From assembly GCF_003012795.1 (NCBI RefSeq), contig NZ_PXYH01000004.1, positions 1 to 64,000 on the forward strand: a stretch of 64,000 nucleotides of DNA, given 5' to 3'. Below, piece after piece: positions 16,311-25,131 of this stretch. The DNA is from Zobellella taiwanensis. Its GTDB lineage: Bacteria > Pseudomonadota > Gammaproteobacteria > Enterobacterales > Aeromonadaceae. The translations under genes and the position numbers were made by a program. Positions within the stretch are counted from its first letter, which is position 1; every line of letters begins with the position of its first letter. Under the pieces are notes generated by a model. It searched no databases. It was not told the origin of the DNA and saw nothing but the letters and a program-made list of their open reading frames with translations.

Positions 16311-17945
16311 ATGGCAGATCAAGATAACCATGATGTTATCGCCCCGGAAGGAAAGGTGAATCCGATCGATACGGATTACCAGGTGGGACAGGACAACATC
16401 GCCTTGCAGATAGGCCCCTTCGGCCTCGATATCCATAACCGGGTGTTTATGATTTCGGGCCTGGCGATTGTGGCCTTCGTGTTTTTGACGCTGGCGTTTC
16501 AAAACCAGGTGGGCCCCATGTTCGGGGATTTGCGTAACTGGCTGACATCGAGCCTGGACTGGTTTTTCCTGATTTCCGGCAACATCTTCGTGCTGGTATG
16601 CCTGGGACTCATCCTGTCGCCCCTGGGCCGGGTGCGCATCGGCGGCACCGAGGCCAAGCCGGATTTCAGCTACCTGGGCTGGTTTTCCATGCTGTTTGCC
16701 GCCGGCATGGGGATTGGCCTGATGTTCTACGGGGTGTCCGAGCCCCTGTCCCATTACGGCACCGCCCTGGGCGGCGTCAGTGTCGAAAACGGCGCGCGCA
16801 CCGACTGGGCGCCGCTGGGGGGCGCGGCCGGCAACAGTGCCGAGGCGGCCCGGCTCGGCATGTCGGCCACCATCTACCACTGGGCGCTGCATCCCTGGGC
16901 CATTTATGCGGTGCTGGCCCTGGGGCTGGCCATCTTCTCCTTCAACAAGGGCCTGCCGCTGACGGTGCGCTCGGTGTTCTATCCGCTGCTGGGTGAGCGG
17001 GTCTGGGGCTGGCCCGGCCACATTATCGACATCCTGGCGGTGGTGGCCACCCTGTTTGGCCTGGCTACTTCCCTGGGGCTGGGGGCCTCCCAGGCCAGCG
17101 CTGGCCTCAACTATTTGTTTGGCCTGCCCGGCGGCACCACCACCGAGATTGTGCTGGTGATCCTGATCACCGCCGTGGCCATGGTGTCGGTGCTGGCCGG
17201 CCTGGACGCGGGGGTGAAGCGGCTGTCGGAAATCAACATGGTGCTGGCGGCGCTGTTGCTGCTGTTCATCATCATCGTCGGGCCTACCCTGGCCATCCTG
17301 ACCGGCTTTTTCGCCAACCTGGCGGCCTACCTTGAATACCTGCCGGCCCTGTCCAACCCCATCGGCCGGGAAGACACCAACTTTTCCCAGGGCTGGACCG
17401 CCTTCTACTGGGCCTGGTGGATCTCCTGGTCGCCCTTCGTCGGCATGTTTATCGCCCGGGTTTCCCGCGGGCGTACCGTGCGCGAGTTCCTGGTTTCGGT
17501 GCTGCTGGTGCCTTCGGCGGCCTGCGTGCTGTGGATGACCGCCTTTGGCGGCACCGCCATCGATCAACTGGCCAACGGTTACCAGTCGGTGGCCGAGGCG
17601 GCCCTGCCGCTGCAGTTGTTCACCATGCTGGATGCCCTGCCGCTGGCGCAGATCACCTCCTTTATCGGTATCGTGCTGGTGGTGGTGTTCTTCGTGACCT
17701 CGTCCGACTCGGGTTCGCTGGTGATCGATACCATTTCCGCCGGCGGCAAGGTCAATTCGCCCAAGCCCCAGCGGGTATTCTGGTGCACCTTCGAGGGGCT
17801 GGTGGCCATTGCCCTGATCCTGGGCGGCGGCCTGGTGGCCTTGCAGGCGATGGCGGTGTCCACCGGTTTCCCCTTTACCCTGGTGCTGCTGGTGGCCTGC
17901 GTGGCGCTGATCAAGGGGCTGATGTCGGAACCCAGGGCCGTCTGA
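16311..17945 (+). CDS. BCCT-family betaine/choline/carnitine transporter
   Basis: This 544-residue protein has twelve predicted membrane helices. The BCCT signature WWISWSPFVGMFIARVSRGR is at about residues 367-386, and the glycine-rich helix FAAGMGIGLMFYGVSEPLSH near residues 127-146. BCCT carriers import quaternary ammonium compounds such as glycine betaine or carnitine, driven by Na+ or H+, often for osmoprotection. The N-terminal tail of about 45 hydrophilic residues is ordinary, and the C-terminal tail is short, without a long osmosensory helix. It precedes the DUF294 gene, separated by a strong hairpin. Which substrate it carries cannot be told. Confidence 0.92.
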   Translation: MADQDNHDVIAPEGKVNPIDTDYQVGQDNIALQIGPFGLDIHNRVFMISGLAIVAFVFLTLAFQNQVGPMFGDLRNWLTSSLDWFFLISGNIFVLVCLGLILSPLGRVRIGGTEAKPDFSYLGWFSMLFAAGMGIGLMFYGVSEPLSHYGTALGGVSVENGARTDWAPLGGAAGNSAEAARLGMSATIYHWALHPWAIYAVLALGLAIFSFNKGLPLTVRSVFYPLLGERVWGWPGHIIDILAVVATLFGLATSLGLGASQASAGLNYLFGLPGGTTTEIVLVILITAVAMVSVLAGLDAGVKRLSEINMVLAALLLLFIIIVGPTLAILTGFFANLAAYLEYLPALSNPIGREDTNFSQGWTAFYWAWWISWSPFVGMFIARVSRGRTVREFLVSVLLVPSAACVLWMTAFGGTAIDQLANGYQSVAEAALPLQLFTMLDALPLAQITSFIGIVLVVVFFVTSSDSGSLVIDTISAGGKVNSPKPQRVFWCTFEGLVAIALILGGGLVALQAMAVSTGFPFTLVLLVACVALIKGLMSEPRAV

Positions 17946-17978
17946 GCACGCTCCTTGACACCTTCCGGCAACAACATC

Positions 17979-18006
17979 CAAGGCAGGCGGGCAACCGCCT
18001 GCCTTG
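17979..18006 (+). terminator. Perfect 12-bp hairpin after the BCCT gene
   Basis: CAAGGCAGGCGG (17979-17990) and CCGCCTGCCTTG (17995-18006) form a perfect stem closed by the tetraloop GCAA. Only a short GTTAGTCATT follows, so it is a weak intrinsic terminator or an mRNA-processing hairpin. The next start codon is 24 bases downstream. Confidence 0.55.
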
Positions 18007-18029
18007 TTAGTCATTAAGAGAGGTGCGAG

Positions 18030-19901
18030 ATGGAAGCCGAACAGCTCGAAATCCTGAACTTCATCCGCCAGACCGCCCCCTTCGACGGGCTGCCCGAAGA
18101 AACCCAGGCCCGGATCGCGGCCAGTGCCGAGGTGGCCTATTACCGGGCGGGCAGCACCATCCTCGAGTATGGCGCAGCGGTGCACGATCTTTACCTGGTG
18201 CGCAGCGGCGCGGTGGAAATTTACCGGCGCAACGGCGAGCTTTACAACCGCCTGAGCGAAGGCAGCCTGTTCGGGCAACTGGGGTTGCTGATGAACAACA
18301 GGGTCCGCCTGCCCGCCAGGGCGCTGGAGGACACCCTGCTGTACTGTATTCCCGAGCCGGTGTTCAACGAGCTGTTCGAACAGTTCGAGTCCTTTGCCGA
18401 TTTTGTCGAGGTGGAGGACAGAACCCGGCTGCGCCAGGCGGTATCCCGCCGGGAGGATGCCAATGAACTGATGACTTCCAGTGTGCGCGAGCTGATCTCC
18501 CGGGAGCCGGTGACCATAGCGCGTTCGGCCTCGGTGCGGGAGGCGGCGTTGCGCATGACCGAGGAAGGGGTCTCTTCCATTCTGGTGCTGCAGCCGGAGT
18601 CCGCGGGCGAGCCCGGGGTGGCGGGCATCGTGACCGACCGGGATCTGCGCACCCGGGTGCTGGCCACCGGCCTGGCCGCCGATACCCCGGTGGCCGAGAT
18701 CATGTCGGCCGATCTGGTGGCGCTGGAAAGCAGCCAGTATGTGTTCGAGGCCATGCTCACCATGCTGCGCTGCAACCTGCACCATCTGCCGGTACTGCAC
18801 CGGGGCCGGCCGGTGGGGGTGATTGCCCTGTCCGACCTGATGCGCCACGAGTCGCGCAACAGCCTGTTCGTGGTGCGCCATATTTTTCGCGCCCAGAGCC
18901 GGGCGGAGCTGGCGGCCATTACCGAGGACGTGCGCGCCTGCTTTGTGCGCATGGTCAACGAGGATGCCAACTCGCGCATGATTGGCTCGGCCATGGCCGG
19001 GATAGGGCGCAGCTTCAAGCAGCGCCTGCTGGAACTGGCCGAGGCTGAACTGGGGCCGCCGCCGCTGCCCTACTGTTTCCTGGCCCTGGGCTCCATGGCC
19101 CGGGACGAGCAGTTGATCGTCACCGACCAGGACAATGCCCTTATCCTCGACGACGGCTACCGGCCGGAAATCCACGGCGACTACTTCGCCGCCCTGGCCC
19201 GTTTTGTGTGCGACGGCCTGGCCGAGTGCGGCTACAGCTATTGCAGCGGCGACATCATGGCCAGCAACCCCGAATGGCGCAAAACCCGGCGCCAGTGGGA
19301 GCAGTGCTTTACCGACTGGATAGACAACCCCAGCGCCCGCTCGCTGCTCAACAGCTCGATTTTTTTCGATCTGGACGGTGTCTACGGCCGCACCGAATGG
19401 GCGGATCAGCTCAACAGCCTGATCCTGCGCCGGGCCCGGCAGCGGCCGCGCTTTCTCGCCAGCATGGCCCGCAACGCCCTGCTGCGCACCCCGCCGCTGG
19501 GCTTTTTCAAGGGGTTCGTGATGGAGCAGGACGGCAAGCACAACAATTCCATCAACCTCAAGCGCCGGGGCACGGCGCCCCTGGCCGACCTGATCCGGGT
19601 ACACGGCCTGGCGGTGGGTTCGCGGGCACAGAATTCCTTTGAACGGCTGCAGGACATTATCGAAGCCGACATACTGCCGCGGGGGCGGGGCCAGGATCTG
19701 CGCGACGCCATGGAGTTCATCGCCATGGTGCGCATCCGCCACCAGGCGCTGGATGTGGAGGTGGGGCGCGAGCCGGACAACAATATCGAGCCCGACAACC
19801 TGTCCGACTTTGAGCGACGCAACCTCAAGGACGCCTTCCAGATCCTGAGCCAGGCCCAGAAGTACCTGAAATTCCGCTATCAGCCCAACCGGGCGGCGTA
19901 A
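18030..19901 (+). CDS. cNMP-binding/CBS/DUF294 nucleotidyltransferase-like protein
   Basis: This 623-residue protein has four modules in order. A cyclic-nucleotide-binding-like domain covers about 15-130, and a CBS pair about 155-275 (IVTDRDLRTRVLATGLA). The DUF294 nucleotidyltransferase core, with GSMARDEQLIVTDQDNA, starts near residue 353, and a DUF294 C-terminal domain covers about 475-615. The G-S…D-x-D pattern is that of the GlnD-like superfamily, but a substrate is not known for this family. In related bacteria it usually sits beside acetate or solute symporter genes together with an exonuclease. Here it follows a BCCT carrier and is 9 bases from the exonuclease gene, so a signalling role linked to uptake is plausible. 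Confidence 0.88.
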   Translation: MEAEQLEILNFIRQTAPFDGLPEETQARIAASAEVAYYRAGSTILEYGAAVHDLYLVRSGAVEIYRRNGELYNRLSEGSLFGQLGLLMNNRVRLPARALEDTLLYCIPEPVFNELFEQFESFADFVEVEDRTRLRQAVSRREDANELMTSSVRELISREPVTIARSASVREAALRMTEEGVSSILVLQPESAGEPGVAGIVTDRDLRTRVLATGLAADTPVAEIMSADLVALESSQYVFEAMLTMLRCNLHHLPVLHRGRPVGVIALSDLMRHESRNSLFVVRHIFRAQSRAELAAITEDVRACFVRMVNEDANSRMIGSAMAGIGRSFKQRLLELAEAELGPPPLPYCFLALGSMARDEQLIVTDQDNALILDDGYRPEIHGDYFAALARFVCDGLAECGYSYCSGDIMASNPEWRKTRRQWEQCFTDWIDNPSARSLLNSSIFFDLDGVYGRTEWADQLNSLILRRARQRPRFLASMARNALLRTPPLGFFKGFVMEQDGKHNNSINLKRRGTAPLADLIRVHGLAVGSRAQNSFERLQDIIEADILPRGRGQDLRDAMEFIAMVRIRHQALDVEVGREPDNNIEPDNLSDFERRNLKDAFQILSQAQKYLKFRYQPNRAA

Positions 19902-19910
19902 GGAGCGGCC

Positions 19911-20651
19911 ATGTTCTATTTACGACCCGGCGAGATGGCGGAAGGCGGGGCGGCCGGGGCGCCCGACTGGCCGGCGCTGTTCGAGCAGCGCGCCCGCAGC
20001 GCCCGTGATTACCGGCTGGAGCGCTTCTACCGGGCCGGCGCGGCGAGCGGCGACACCCCCATCGGCGAGGTGCCCCTGGTGGCGCTGGATTTTGAAACCA
20101 CCGGCCTGGATCCGGCCCGGGATGCGATCATCAGCATGGGGCTGGTGCCCTTCAGCCTGCAGCGTATCCGCTGTGCCGAGTCGGCCCACTGGATAGTCAA
20201 TCCGCACAAACCCCTGGCCCGGGAGTCGGTGGTGATCCACCGCATCACCCATTCGGATGTGCAGCAGGCGCCGGATCTGCTGCTGGTGCTGGACGAACTG
20301 CTCGCGGCCCTGGCCGGGCGGGTGGTGGTGGTGCATCACAGGGCCATCGAGCGGGGCTTTCTGGACGCGGCGCTGCGGGCCCGGCTGAACGAGGGCATCC
20401 GCTTTCCGGTCATCGACACCATGGCGCTGGAGGCCAGGCTGCACCGGCAACGGCCGCTCGGGCTCTGGGCCCGGCTGAGGGGCAAAAAGCCGGTGTCCAT
20501 CCGCCTGGCGGACAGCCGTGCCCGCTATCACCTGCCTTATTACCCGCCCCATCACGCCCTGACCGATGCCCTGGCCACCGCCGAGTTGCTACAGGCCCAG
20601 GTGGCCCACCACTACCGGCCCGACACCCCCTTGTCGGCGCTGTGGTGCTGA
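19911..20651 (+). CDS. DnaQ-like DEDDh 3'-5' exonuclease
   Basis: This 246-residue exonuclease has Exo I ALDFETTGLDPARD near residues 59-72 with both catalytic acids, and the Exo III sequence HHALTDALATAELL near 214-227 with the catalytic histidine and aspartate. This fold removes nucleotides from DNA or RNA 3' ends using two metal ions. It lies 9 bases after the DUF294 gene, an arrangement conserved in many marine gammaproteobacteria, so the two are probably functionally linked. The 3' end overlaps the converging DUF3750 gene by 40 bases. Confidence 0.88.
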   Translation: MFYLRPGEMAEGGAAGAPDWPALFEQRARSARDYRLERFYRAGAASGDTPIGEVPLVALDFETTGLDPARDAIISMGLVPFSLQRIRCAESAHWIVNPHKPLARESVVIHRITHSDVQQAPDLLLVLDELLAALAGRVVVVHHRAIERGFLDAALRARLNEGIRFPVIDTMALEARLHRQRPLGLWARLRGKKPVSIRLADSRARYHLPYYPPHHALTDALATAELLQAQVAHHYRPDTPLSALWC

Positions 20652-21184
20652 GCCGGCGCGAGCCGGGCATAGCCGCTGCCGATGGCGCGCAGGGGCAAAT
20701 CCAGGCCCAGCCCGGGTACCTGGCGCGCAATCCAGGCGGGAAAGGTGTTGCTGTTGGGGCCGGGGAAGACCCGGTATTCGTCCTTCCAGGGATAGTGGCG
20801 GGCGGCCTGGTCGATTTGTTCAATCAACCGGTCCACCCCGGGGCCGCGCCGGTCCAGCAACAGCTCGGGTTCGGCGCCGAACCAGCGGCGATCCGGCAGA
20901 TCCCGGGCGATGCGCAGGGCCGGCAGGCCGCGGCGGGTACGCCAGCCGATCACTTCATAGACAGTGTATTCGGCGGCCCGGCTGGGTTTGACCGCAATCC
21001 AGGTATGCAGGGCAAACCAGCCGCGCCAGCCCCAGGCATCGGCGCCGTACACCTGGATCACCGCCTCCGGGGTGGCGGACGGATCCGGTGCCAGCCCGGC
21101 GGGCTGGCGGCTGGCCGATTGCCAGCCGTCGCCGGAGCAGGCGGCCAGCAGCAGCAGGGGTAACAGGGTGAGCAGTCGAGTCAT
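20612..21184 (-). CDS. DUF3750 lipoprotein
   Basis: This 190-residue protein starts with a lipoprotein signal peptide (MTRLLTLLPLLLLAACSG) with the lipobox cysteine at about residue 16. The DUF3750 domain follows, containing VIQVYGADAWGWRGWFALHT and FPGPNSNTFPAWIARQVPGL. DUF3750 proteins are small envelope proteins of unknown function. The RBS AGGAGA precedes the start. It probably forms a two-gene unit with the DUF2726 gene, which is upstream on the same strand. Confidence 0.85.
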   Translation of the reverse strand: MTRLLTLLPLLLLAACSGDGWQSASRQPAGLAPDPSATPEAVIQVYGADAWGWRGWFALHTWIAVKPSRAAEYTVYEVIGWRTRRGLPALRIARDLPDRRWFGAEPELLLDRRGPGVDRLIEQIDQAARHYPWKDEYRVFPGPNSNTFPAWIARQVPGLGLDLPLRAIGSGYARLAPAQHHSADKGVSGR

Positions 21185-21216
21185 GGGGTTCTCCTGTCGG
21201 GGCCTTCACACAGGAC

Positions 21217-21247
21217 CCGGCCGGGCGGCATCCCGTTGCCCGGCCGG
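21217..21247 (-). promoter_or_regulatory. 10-bp GC hairpin between the DUF2726 and DUF3750 genes
   Basis: CCGGCCGGGC (21217-21226) is perfectly complementary to GCCCGGCCGG (21238-21247), with an 11-base loop. No T-run follows on either strand. It lies 2 bases past the DUF2726 stop codon and may stabilise the upstream message or reduce read-through. Function inferred from position only. Confidence 0.4.
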
Positions 21248-21249
21248 TG

Positions 21250-21864
21250 TTAAAGATGAAAGCGGGGCTCGTCGTCGGGCTCGTCCTGAGGCAGGCGGAT
21301 CACCGGCTCGACCCGTCCCCGCCCGGGCATGGCGGTCGGCTCGGCGGCGGCGGGGCGCAGCCGGGCGAGCAGCTCTTCGCGCAGTTCGTCGGCGCTCGGC
21401 CAGTCCTTGGGAGACAGGTGCACCACCGCCAGGCCGGCCTGCTCGAGCTGTTGCAACAGCCGCGCCCGGTGGCGGCCGTCGGCCTTGCTCAGGCCGTCGT
21501 CCACCAGCATGACCGCCAGCCGTACCCGCAAATCCCGGGGCGAGCAGAGTACAAAGTCCAGCTTTTCGCCGAACAGGTCGTGCCAGGCCTGTTCCCGGTG
21601 CGCCTTTTTGAGATCGGGGTTGACCTCGAGCACATCGCTCATGCGCACCGAGGGAAACACCCTGAGTTCGCGGCCGATGGCGCTGTCGAGCAGGTGCTGG
21701 GCCGCGGCGGCCTCGGGGCTGAACATCAGCCGGCGCACATAGGCTTGCCCGGGACGGCCGCGCCACAGCCGGCGCAGCAGGGCAAACAGCGCCAGCAGGA
21801 CCAGCAGGGAAACCAGGCTGAACATCAGCCAGTCGAGCAGGGATACGGGCAATAAATCGGTCAT
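21250..21864 (-). CDS. DUF2726 membrane-anchored protein
   Basis: This 204-residue protein has one N-terminal membrane helix (about residues 10-30, LLDWLMFSLVSLLVLLALFA). A DUF2726 domain follows, with RRLMFSPEAAAAQHLLDSAI and EKLDFVLCSPRDLRVRLAVM. DUF2726 is related to a restriction-endonuclease-like fold, but no nuclease activity can be assigned here. The domain would face the cytoplasm. Confidence 0.82.
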   Translation of the reverse strand: MTDLLPVSLLDWLMFSLVSLLVLLALFALLRRLWRGRPGQAYVRRLMFSPEAAAAQHLLDSAIGRELRVFPSVRMSDVLEVNPDLKKAHREQAWHDLFGEKLDFVLCSPRDLRVRLAVMLVDDGLSKADGRHRARLLQQLEQAGLAVVHLSPKDWPSADELREELLARLRPAAAEPTAMPGRGRVEPVIRLPQDEPDDEPRFHL

Positions 21865-22019
21865 GGCGGCCTGGATGGAATGATGATAGGGAACGGAACC
21901 GGAAAGGGGCCAGTTTAGCAGAGCCGGGGGCGAAACATGAACTGTCCGGCGCCGGCGGCGGTATCACAATTATTCACCGCCGGCCGGTGGCGAGGCTGGC
22001 TTGTGCCGGCCCGGCCCCC

Positions 22020-22025
22020 TATAAT
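22020..22025 (+). promoter_or_regulatory. Candidate -10 box for gcvA
   Basis: A perfect TATAAT occurs 32 bases upstream of the gcvA start in otherwise very GC-rich sequence. No good -35 hexamer is seen at 16-18 bases, which suggests an activated or extended promoter. Confidence 0.45.
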
Positions 22026-22057
22026 CCCCGCCATTAGAAAACCTTATCGAGGTACGG

Positions 22058-22969
22058 ATGTCCCGGCGATTACCCCCGCTCAATGCACTCAAGGCGTTCG
22101 AGGCGGCTGCCCGCAACCTGAGCTTTACCCGGGCGGCGGAAGAACTGTTTGTCACCCAGGCCGCCATCAGCCACCAGATCAAGGGGCTGGAAGAGTTTTT
22201 GGGCATCAAGCTGTTTCGCCGGCGCAACCGTTCCCTGCTGCTGACCGAGGAAGGCCAGAGCTATTTCCTCGAGATCAAGGATATTTTCTCGGCCATTTCC
22301 GACGCCACCGAACGGCTGCTGGCACGCAGTGCCAAGGGCGCGCTCACCGTCAGCCTGCAGCCCAGCTTTGCCATCCAGTGGCTGGTGCCCCGGCTGGTGC
22401 GCTTTAGCGAGGCGCACCCGGACATCGACGTGCGCATCAAGGCGGTGGATCTGGACGAGGGCTCGCTCACCGACGATGTGGACGTGGCCATTTATTACGG
22501 CAAAGGCAACTGGCCCGGCCTGCGAGCCGACAAGCTGCACGCCGAATACCTGATCCCGGTGTGCTCGCCGATGTTGCTGATGGGCATCAAGCCGCTGAAA
22601 ACACCGGAAGATCTGACCCGCCATACGCTGTTGCACGACACTTCCCGGCGGGACTGGAAGGCCTGGTTCAAGCAGCTCGATATCCAGGCCGCCAATGTCA
22701 ACCAGGGCCCCATCTTCAGCCATTCCTCCATGGTGATCCAGGCCGCCATCCACGGCCAGGGGGTGGCCCTGGGGCACAGTGTGCTGACCCAGCCCGAGAT
22801 CGACGCCGGCCGCCTGGTGTGTCCCTTCGAACAGGTGCTGATGTCGAAAAACGCCTATTATCTGGTGTGCCACGAGTCCCAGGCCTCGCTTGGCAAGATT
22901 GCCGCCTTTCGCGAGTGGATGCTGGCGCTGGTGAGCAAGGAAGAAAAACAGAAGGCACTGAACCCATGA
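22058..22969 (+). CDS. gcvA: GcvA-like LysR regulator of glycine cleavage
   Basis: This 303-residue LysR protein begins MSRRLPPLNALKAFEAAARN and has HTH residues SFTRAAEELFVTQAAISHQI, nearly the same as E. coli GcvA (305 residues). GcvA controls the glycine cleavage operon gcvTHP in response to glycine and purines. The following DUF423–rlmM genes are the same as in E. coli, which supports orthology. The stop overlaps the start of an inserted hydrolase gene (ATGA at 22966-22969). Confidence 0.9.
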   Translation: MSRRLPPLNALKAFEAAARNLSFTRAAEELFVTQAAISHQIKGLEEFLGIKLFRRRNRSLLLTEEGQSYFLEIKDIFSAISDATERLLARSAKGALTVSLQPSFAIQWLVPRLVRFSEAHPDIDVRIKAVDLDEGSLTDDVDVAIYYGKGNWPGLRADKLHAEYLIPVCSPMLLMGIKPLKTPEDLTRHTLLHDTSRRDWKAWFKQLDIQAANVNQGPIFSHSSMVIQAAIHGQGVALGHSVLTQPEIDAGRLVCPFEQVLMSKNAYYLVCHESQASLGKIAAFREWMLALVSKEEKQKALNP

Positions 22970-23577
22970 CCATACTGACCGACGGCCCCGACACGGCCGC
23001 CAGCCGGGTATTGCTGGCCCACGGGGCCGGCGCCGGCATGGATCATCCGGTCATGCAGGCCCTGGCCACCGGCCTGGCCTGTGAACACATCCAGGTGATC
23101 CGCTTCGAGTTTCCCTATATGCAAAAGACCCGCGCCGACGGGCGCAAGCGGCCGCCGGACCGGGAGCCGGTGCTGCTCGACTGCTGGCGGCGGCAGGCGG
23201 CGGACTTTGCCCACCCCAGGCTGTTTCTGGCGGGCAAGTCGATGGGCGGGCGCATGGCCTCGCTGGTGGCGGACGAGCTTTCGCCCCGGGGGCTGATGCT
23301 GCTCGGTTTTCCGTTCCATCCGCCGGGCAAACCGGAACGTTTTCGCGGCCAGCACCTGGCCAGTATCGCCACCCCGACCCTGCTGTTGCAGGGCGAGCGG
23401 GACAGCTTTGGCGACCGGCAGAGCCTTGCCGGCTACGATCTGGCCGACGGCGTGGAAACCTGCTGGGTACGCGACGGCGACCACGGTTTCAAGCCGCGCA
23501 AGGCCGCGGGGATCAGCCTGGAGCAAAACCTGGCGCGGATGGCGGACACCATGAGGAGATTTGTGCTTGCTCACTAA
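22966..23577 (+). CDS. Alpha/beta-hydrolase, KANL3/Tex30 family
   Basis: This 203-residue alpha/beta-hydrolase has LLAHGAGAGMDHPVMQALA (oxyanion-hole region) near the N-terminus. The nucleophile elbow FLAGKSMGGRMASLVADE has serine in G-K-S-M-G near residue 89, and the catalytic histidine is in DGDHGFKPRK. The substrate is unknown. It overlaps gcvA by four bases and DUF423 by up to 17, so it is translated as part of the same operon. E. coli has no such gene between gcvA and ygdD. Confidence 0.85.
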   Translation: MTILTDGPDTAASRVLLAHGAGAGMDHPVMQALATGLACEHIQVIRFEFPYMQKTRADGRKRPPDREPVLLDCWRRQAADFAHPRLFLAGKSMGGRMASLVADELSPRGLMLLGFPFHPPGKPERFRGQHLASIATPTLLLQGERDSFGDRQSLAGYDLADGVETCWVRDGDHGFKPRKAAGISLEQNLARMADTMRRFVLAH

Positions 23578-23950
23578 ACCGGCGTTTTATCTGGGGGCGC
23601 TGTTCGGTCTGACGGCCACCGGCCTCGGGGCCTATGGCGCCCACGGCCTGGCGGCGGCCGGCACCCGGCCTGAACTGGTGGCGGCCTTCAACACTGCAGT
23701 GCAGTATCAGTTTTACCACGGCCTGGCATTGCTGGTGACCGCCCTGCTGTTGCGCCAGAAGCCCGGTCCGGCCCTGTACTTTGCCGCGCTCCTGTTTGTG
23801 CTTGGCACCCTGCTGTTTTGCGGCAGTATTTATGCCCTGGTGTTGCTTGGCACCAAGGGAATCGGTTTTCTGACTCCCCTGGGGGGAGTCTGTTTTATGG
23901 CGGCCTGGCTGAGTCTGTTGCTGGCGGGTCGTTCCTGGTTGAGGTCTTGA
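23567..23950 (+). CDS. ygdD: DUF423 inner-membrane protein (YgdD)
   Basis: This protein of about 127 residues has four membrane helices and the family motif LGAYGAHGL near the start. DUF423 proteins are conserved next to gcvA and rlmM but have no established function. No ATG is available. TTG at 23567 lies 9 bases after GAGGAG, while TTG at 23561 lies only 3 bases after it, so 23567 was chosen. The stop codon overlaps the rlmM start by one base. Confidence 0.85.
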   Translation: MLTKPAFYLGALFGLTATGLGAYGAHGLAAAGTRPELVAAFNTAVQYQFYHGLALLVTALLLRQKPGPALYFAALLFVLGTLLFCGSIYALVLLGTKGIGFLTPLGGVCFMAAWLSLLLAGRSWLRS

Positions 23951-25041
23951 TGAAACAGTTATTGATATATTGCCGCCCCGGATTTGAAAAAGAGGCAGCG
24001 GCGGAAATTCAGGACAGGGCGGCGGCCATGGGCTGCCCCGGTTTTGCCCGCGCCAAGGACGACAGCGGCTATGTGGTGTATGAGTGTTATCAGCCGGAAG
24101 ACGGCGACCTGCTGGCGCGCAAGCTGCCGTTCCGGGAGCTGATCTTCGCCCGCCAGATGCTGGTGGTGTGGGCCGACTTGCAGGATTTGCCGCTGGACGA
24201 CCGCATCGGCCCCCTGCTGGAGGCAGCCGAGGGCATGCCCCTGTGCGGCGATATCCGGGTGGAAACCCCGGACACCAACGAGGGCAAGGAGCTGTCGCGC
24301 TTTTGCCGCAAGTTTACCGTGCCGGTACGCCAGGCGCTGCGCGGCAAGGGCATACTGACCCGGGCCGAGGCCCGCAACCGGCCGACCCTGCACCTGTTTT
24401 TCCTGGCCAACAACCGGTTGATGCTGGGCTACTCCTATTCCTACAACCACTCGCCCTTCCACATGGGCATCCCCCGGCTGCGCTTTCCCGCCGATGCGCC
24501 CAGCCGCTCCAGCCTCAAGCTGGAGGAGGCCTTCCATGTGTTCATTCCGCGCGAGGAGTGGGAAACCCGGCTCACTTCCGGCCTGCGTGGCGTCGATCTG
24601 GGCGCGGCGCCCGGTGGCTGGACCTACCAGCTGGTGGCCAGGGGCATGATGGTGGCGGCCATCGACAACGGCCCCATGGCCCAGAGCCTGATGGACACCG
24701 GCCAGGTCAAGCACTACCGGGAAGACGGCTTCAAGTGGCGGCCGAGTCGCAAGAATGTCTACTGGCTGGTGTGCGACATGGTGGAAAAGCCCGCCCGGGT
24801 GGTGGCGCTGATGGCCGACTGGCTGGTGAGCGAAGACTGCCAGGAGGCCATTTTCAACCTCAAGCTGCCGATGAAAAAACGCTACGCCGAGGCGGTGCAC
24901 AACCTGCAGCAACTGCAGGAAAAGCTCGACCAGCTGGGCGGCTTCCAGGTGCAGGCCAAGCAGCTTTACCATGATCGGGAAGAGATCACGGTGCACGTGT
25001 TTCAGCCGCGCAAAGTGGCCAAGCTGCAGCCCAAAGCTTAA
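23950..25041 (+). CDS. rlmM: 23S rRNA (cytidine2498-2'-O)-methyltransferase
   Basis: This 363-residue protein begins [20 protein letters not shown], the THUMP-like start of RlmM. It carries the Rossmann-fold SAM motif [20 protein letters not shown] and the catalytic region [20 protein letters not shown]. RlmM methylates the 2'-OH of C2498 in 23S rRNA. The start at 23950 overlaps the DUF423 stop (TGATG). A bidirectional terminator follows. Confidence 0.95.
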   Translation: MKQLLIYCRPGFEKEAAAEIQDRAAAMGCPGFARAKDDSGYVVYECYQPEDGDLLARKLPFRELIFARQMLVVWADLQDLPLDDRIGPLLEAAEGMPLCGDIRVETPDTNEGKELSRFCRKFTVPVRQALRGKGILTRAEARNRPTLHLFFLANNRLMLGYSYSYNHSPFHMGIPRLRFPADAPSRSSLKLEEAFHVFIPREEWETRLTSGLRGVDLGAAPGGWTYQLVARGMMVAAIDNGPMAQSLMDTGQVKHYREDGFKWRPSRKNVYWLVCDMVEKPARVVALMADWLVSEDCQEAIFNLKLPMKKRYAEAVHNLQQLQEKLDQLGGFQVQAKQLYHDREEITVHVFQPRKVAKLQPKA

Positions 25042-25076
25042 AACACCGCTGGAAGCGGTAAGAAAAAGCATAAAAA

Positions 25077-25100
25077 AACGGCGCTGTTTACAGCGCCGTT
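25077..25100. terminator. Bidirectional rho-independent terminator
   Basis: AACGGCGCTG (25077-25086) pairs with CAGCGCCGTT (25091-25100) around the loop TTTA. It is preceded by seven A residues and followed by TTTT-like sequence, so it can stop both rlmM and the converging isocitrate dehydrogenase gene. Confidence 0.85.
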
Positions 25101-25131
25101 TTACTTCCGGCTTCTCGCTTTCAGCTAGGTG

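Noticed and set aside
16305-19742. An 1145-codon open frame on the minus strand
   Set aside because: It lies opposite the BCCT and DUF294 genes, is rich in Gly, Gln, His, Arg and Pro as expected of a shadow frame in GC-rich DNA, and has no recognisable domain.
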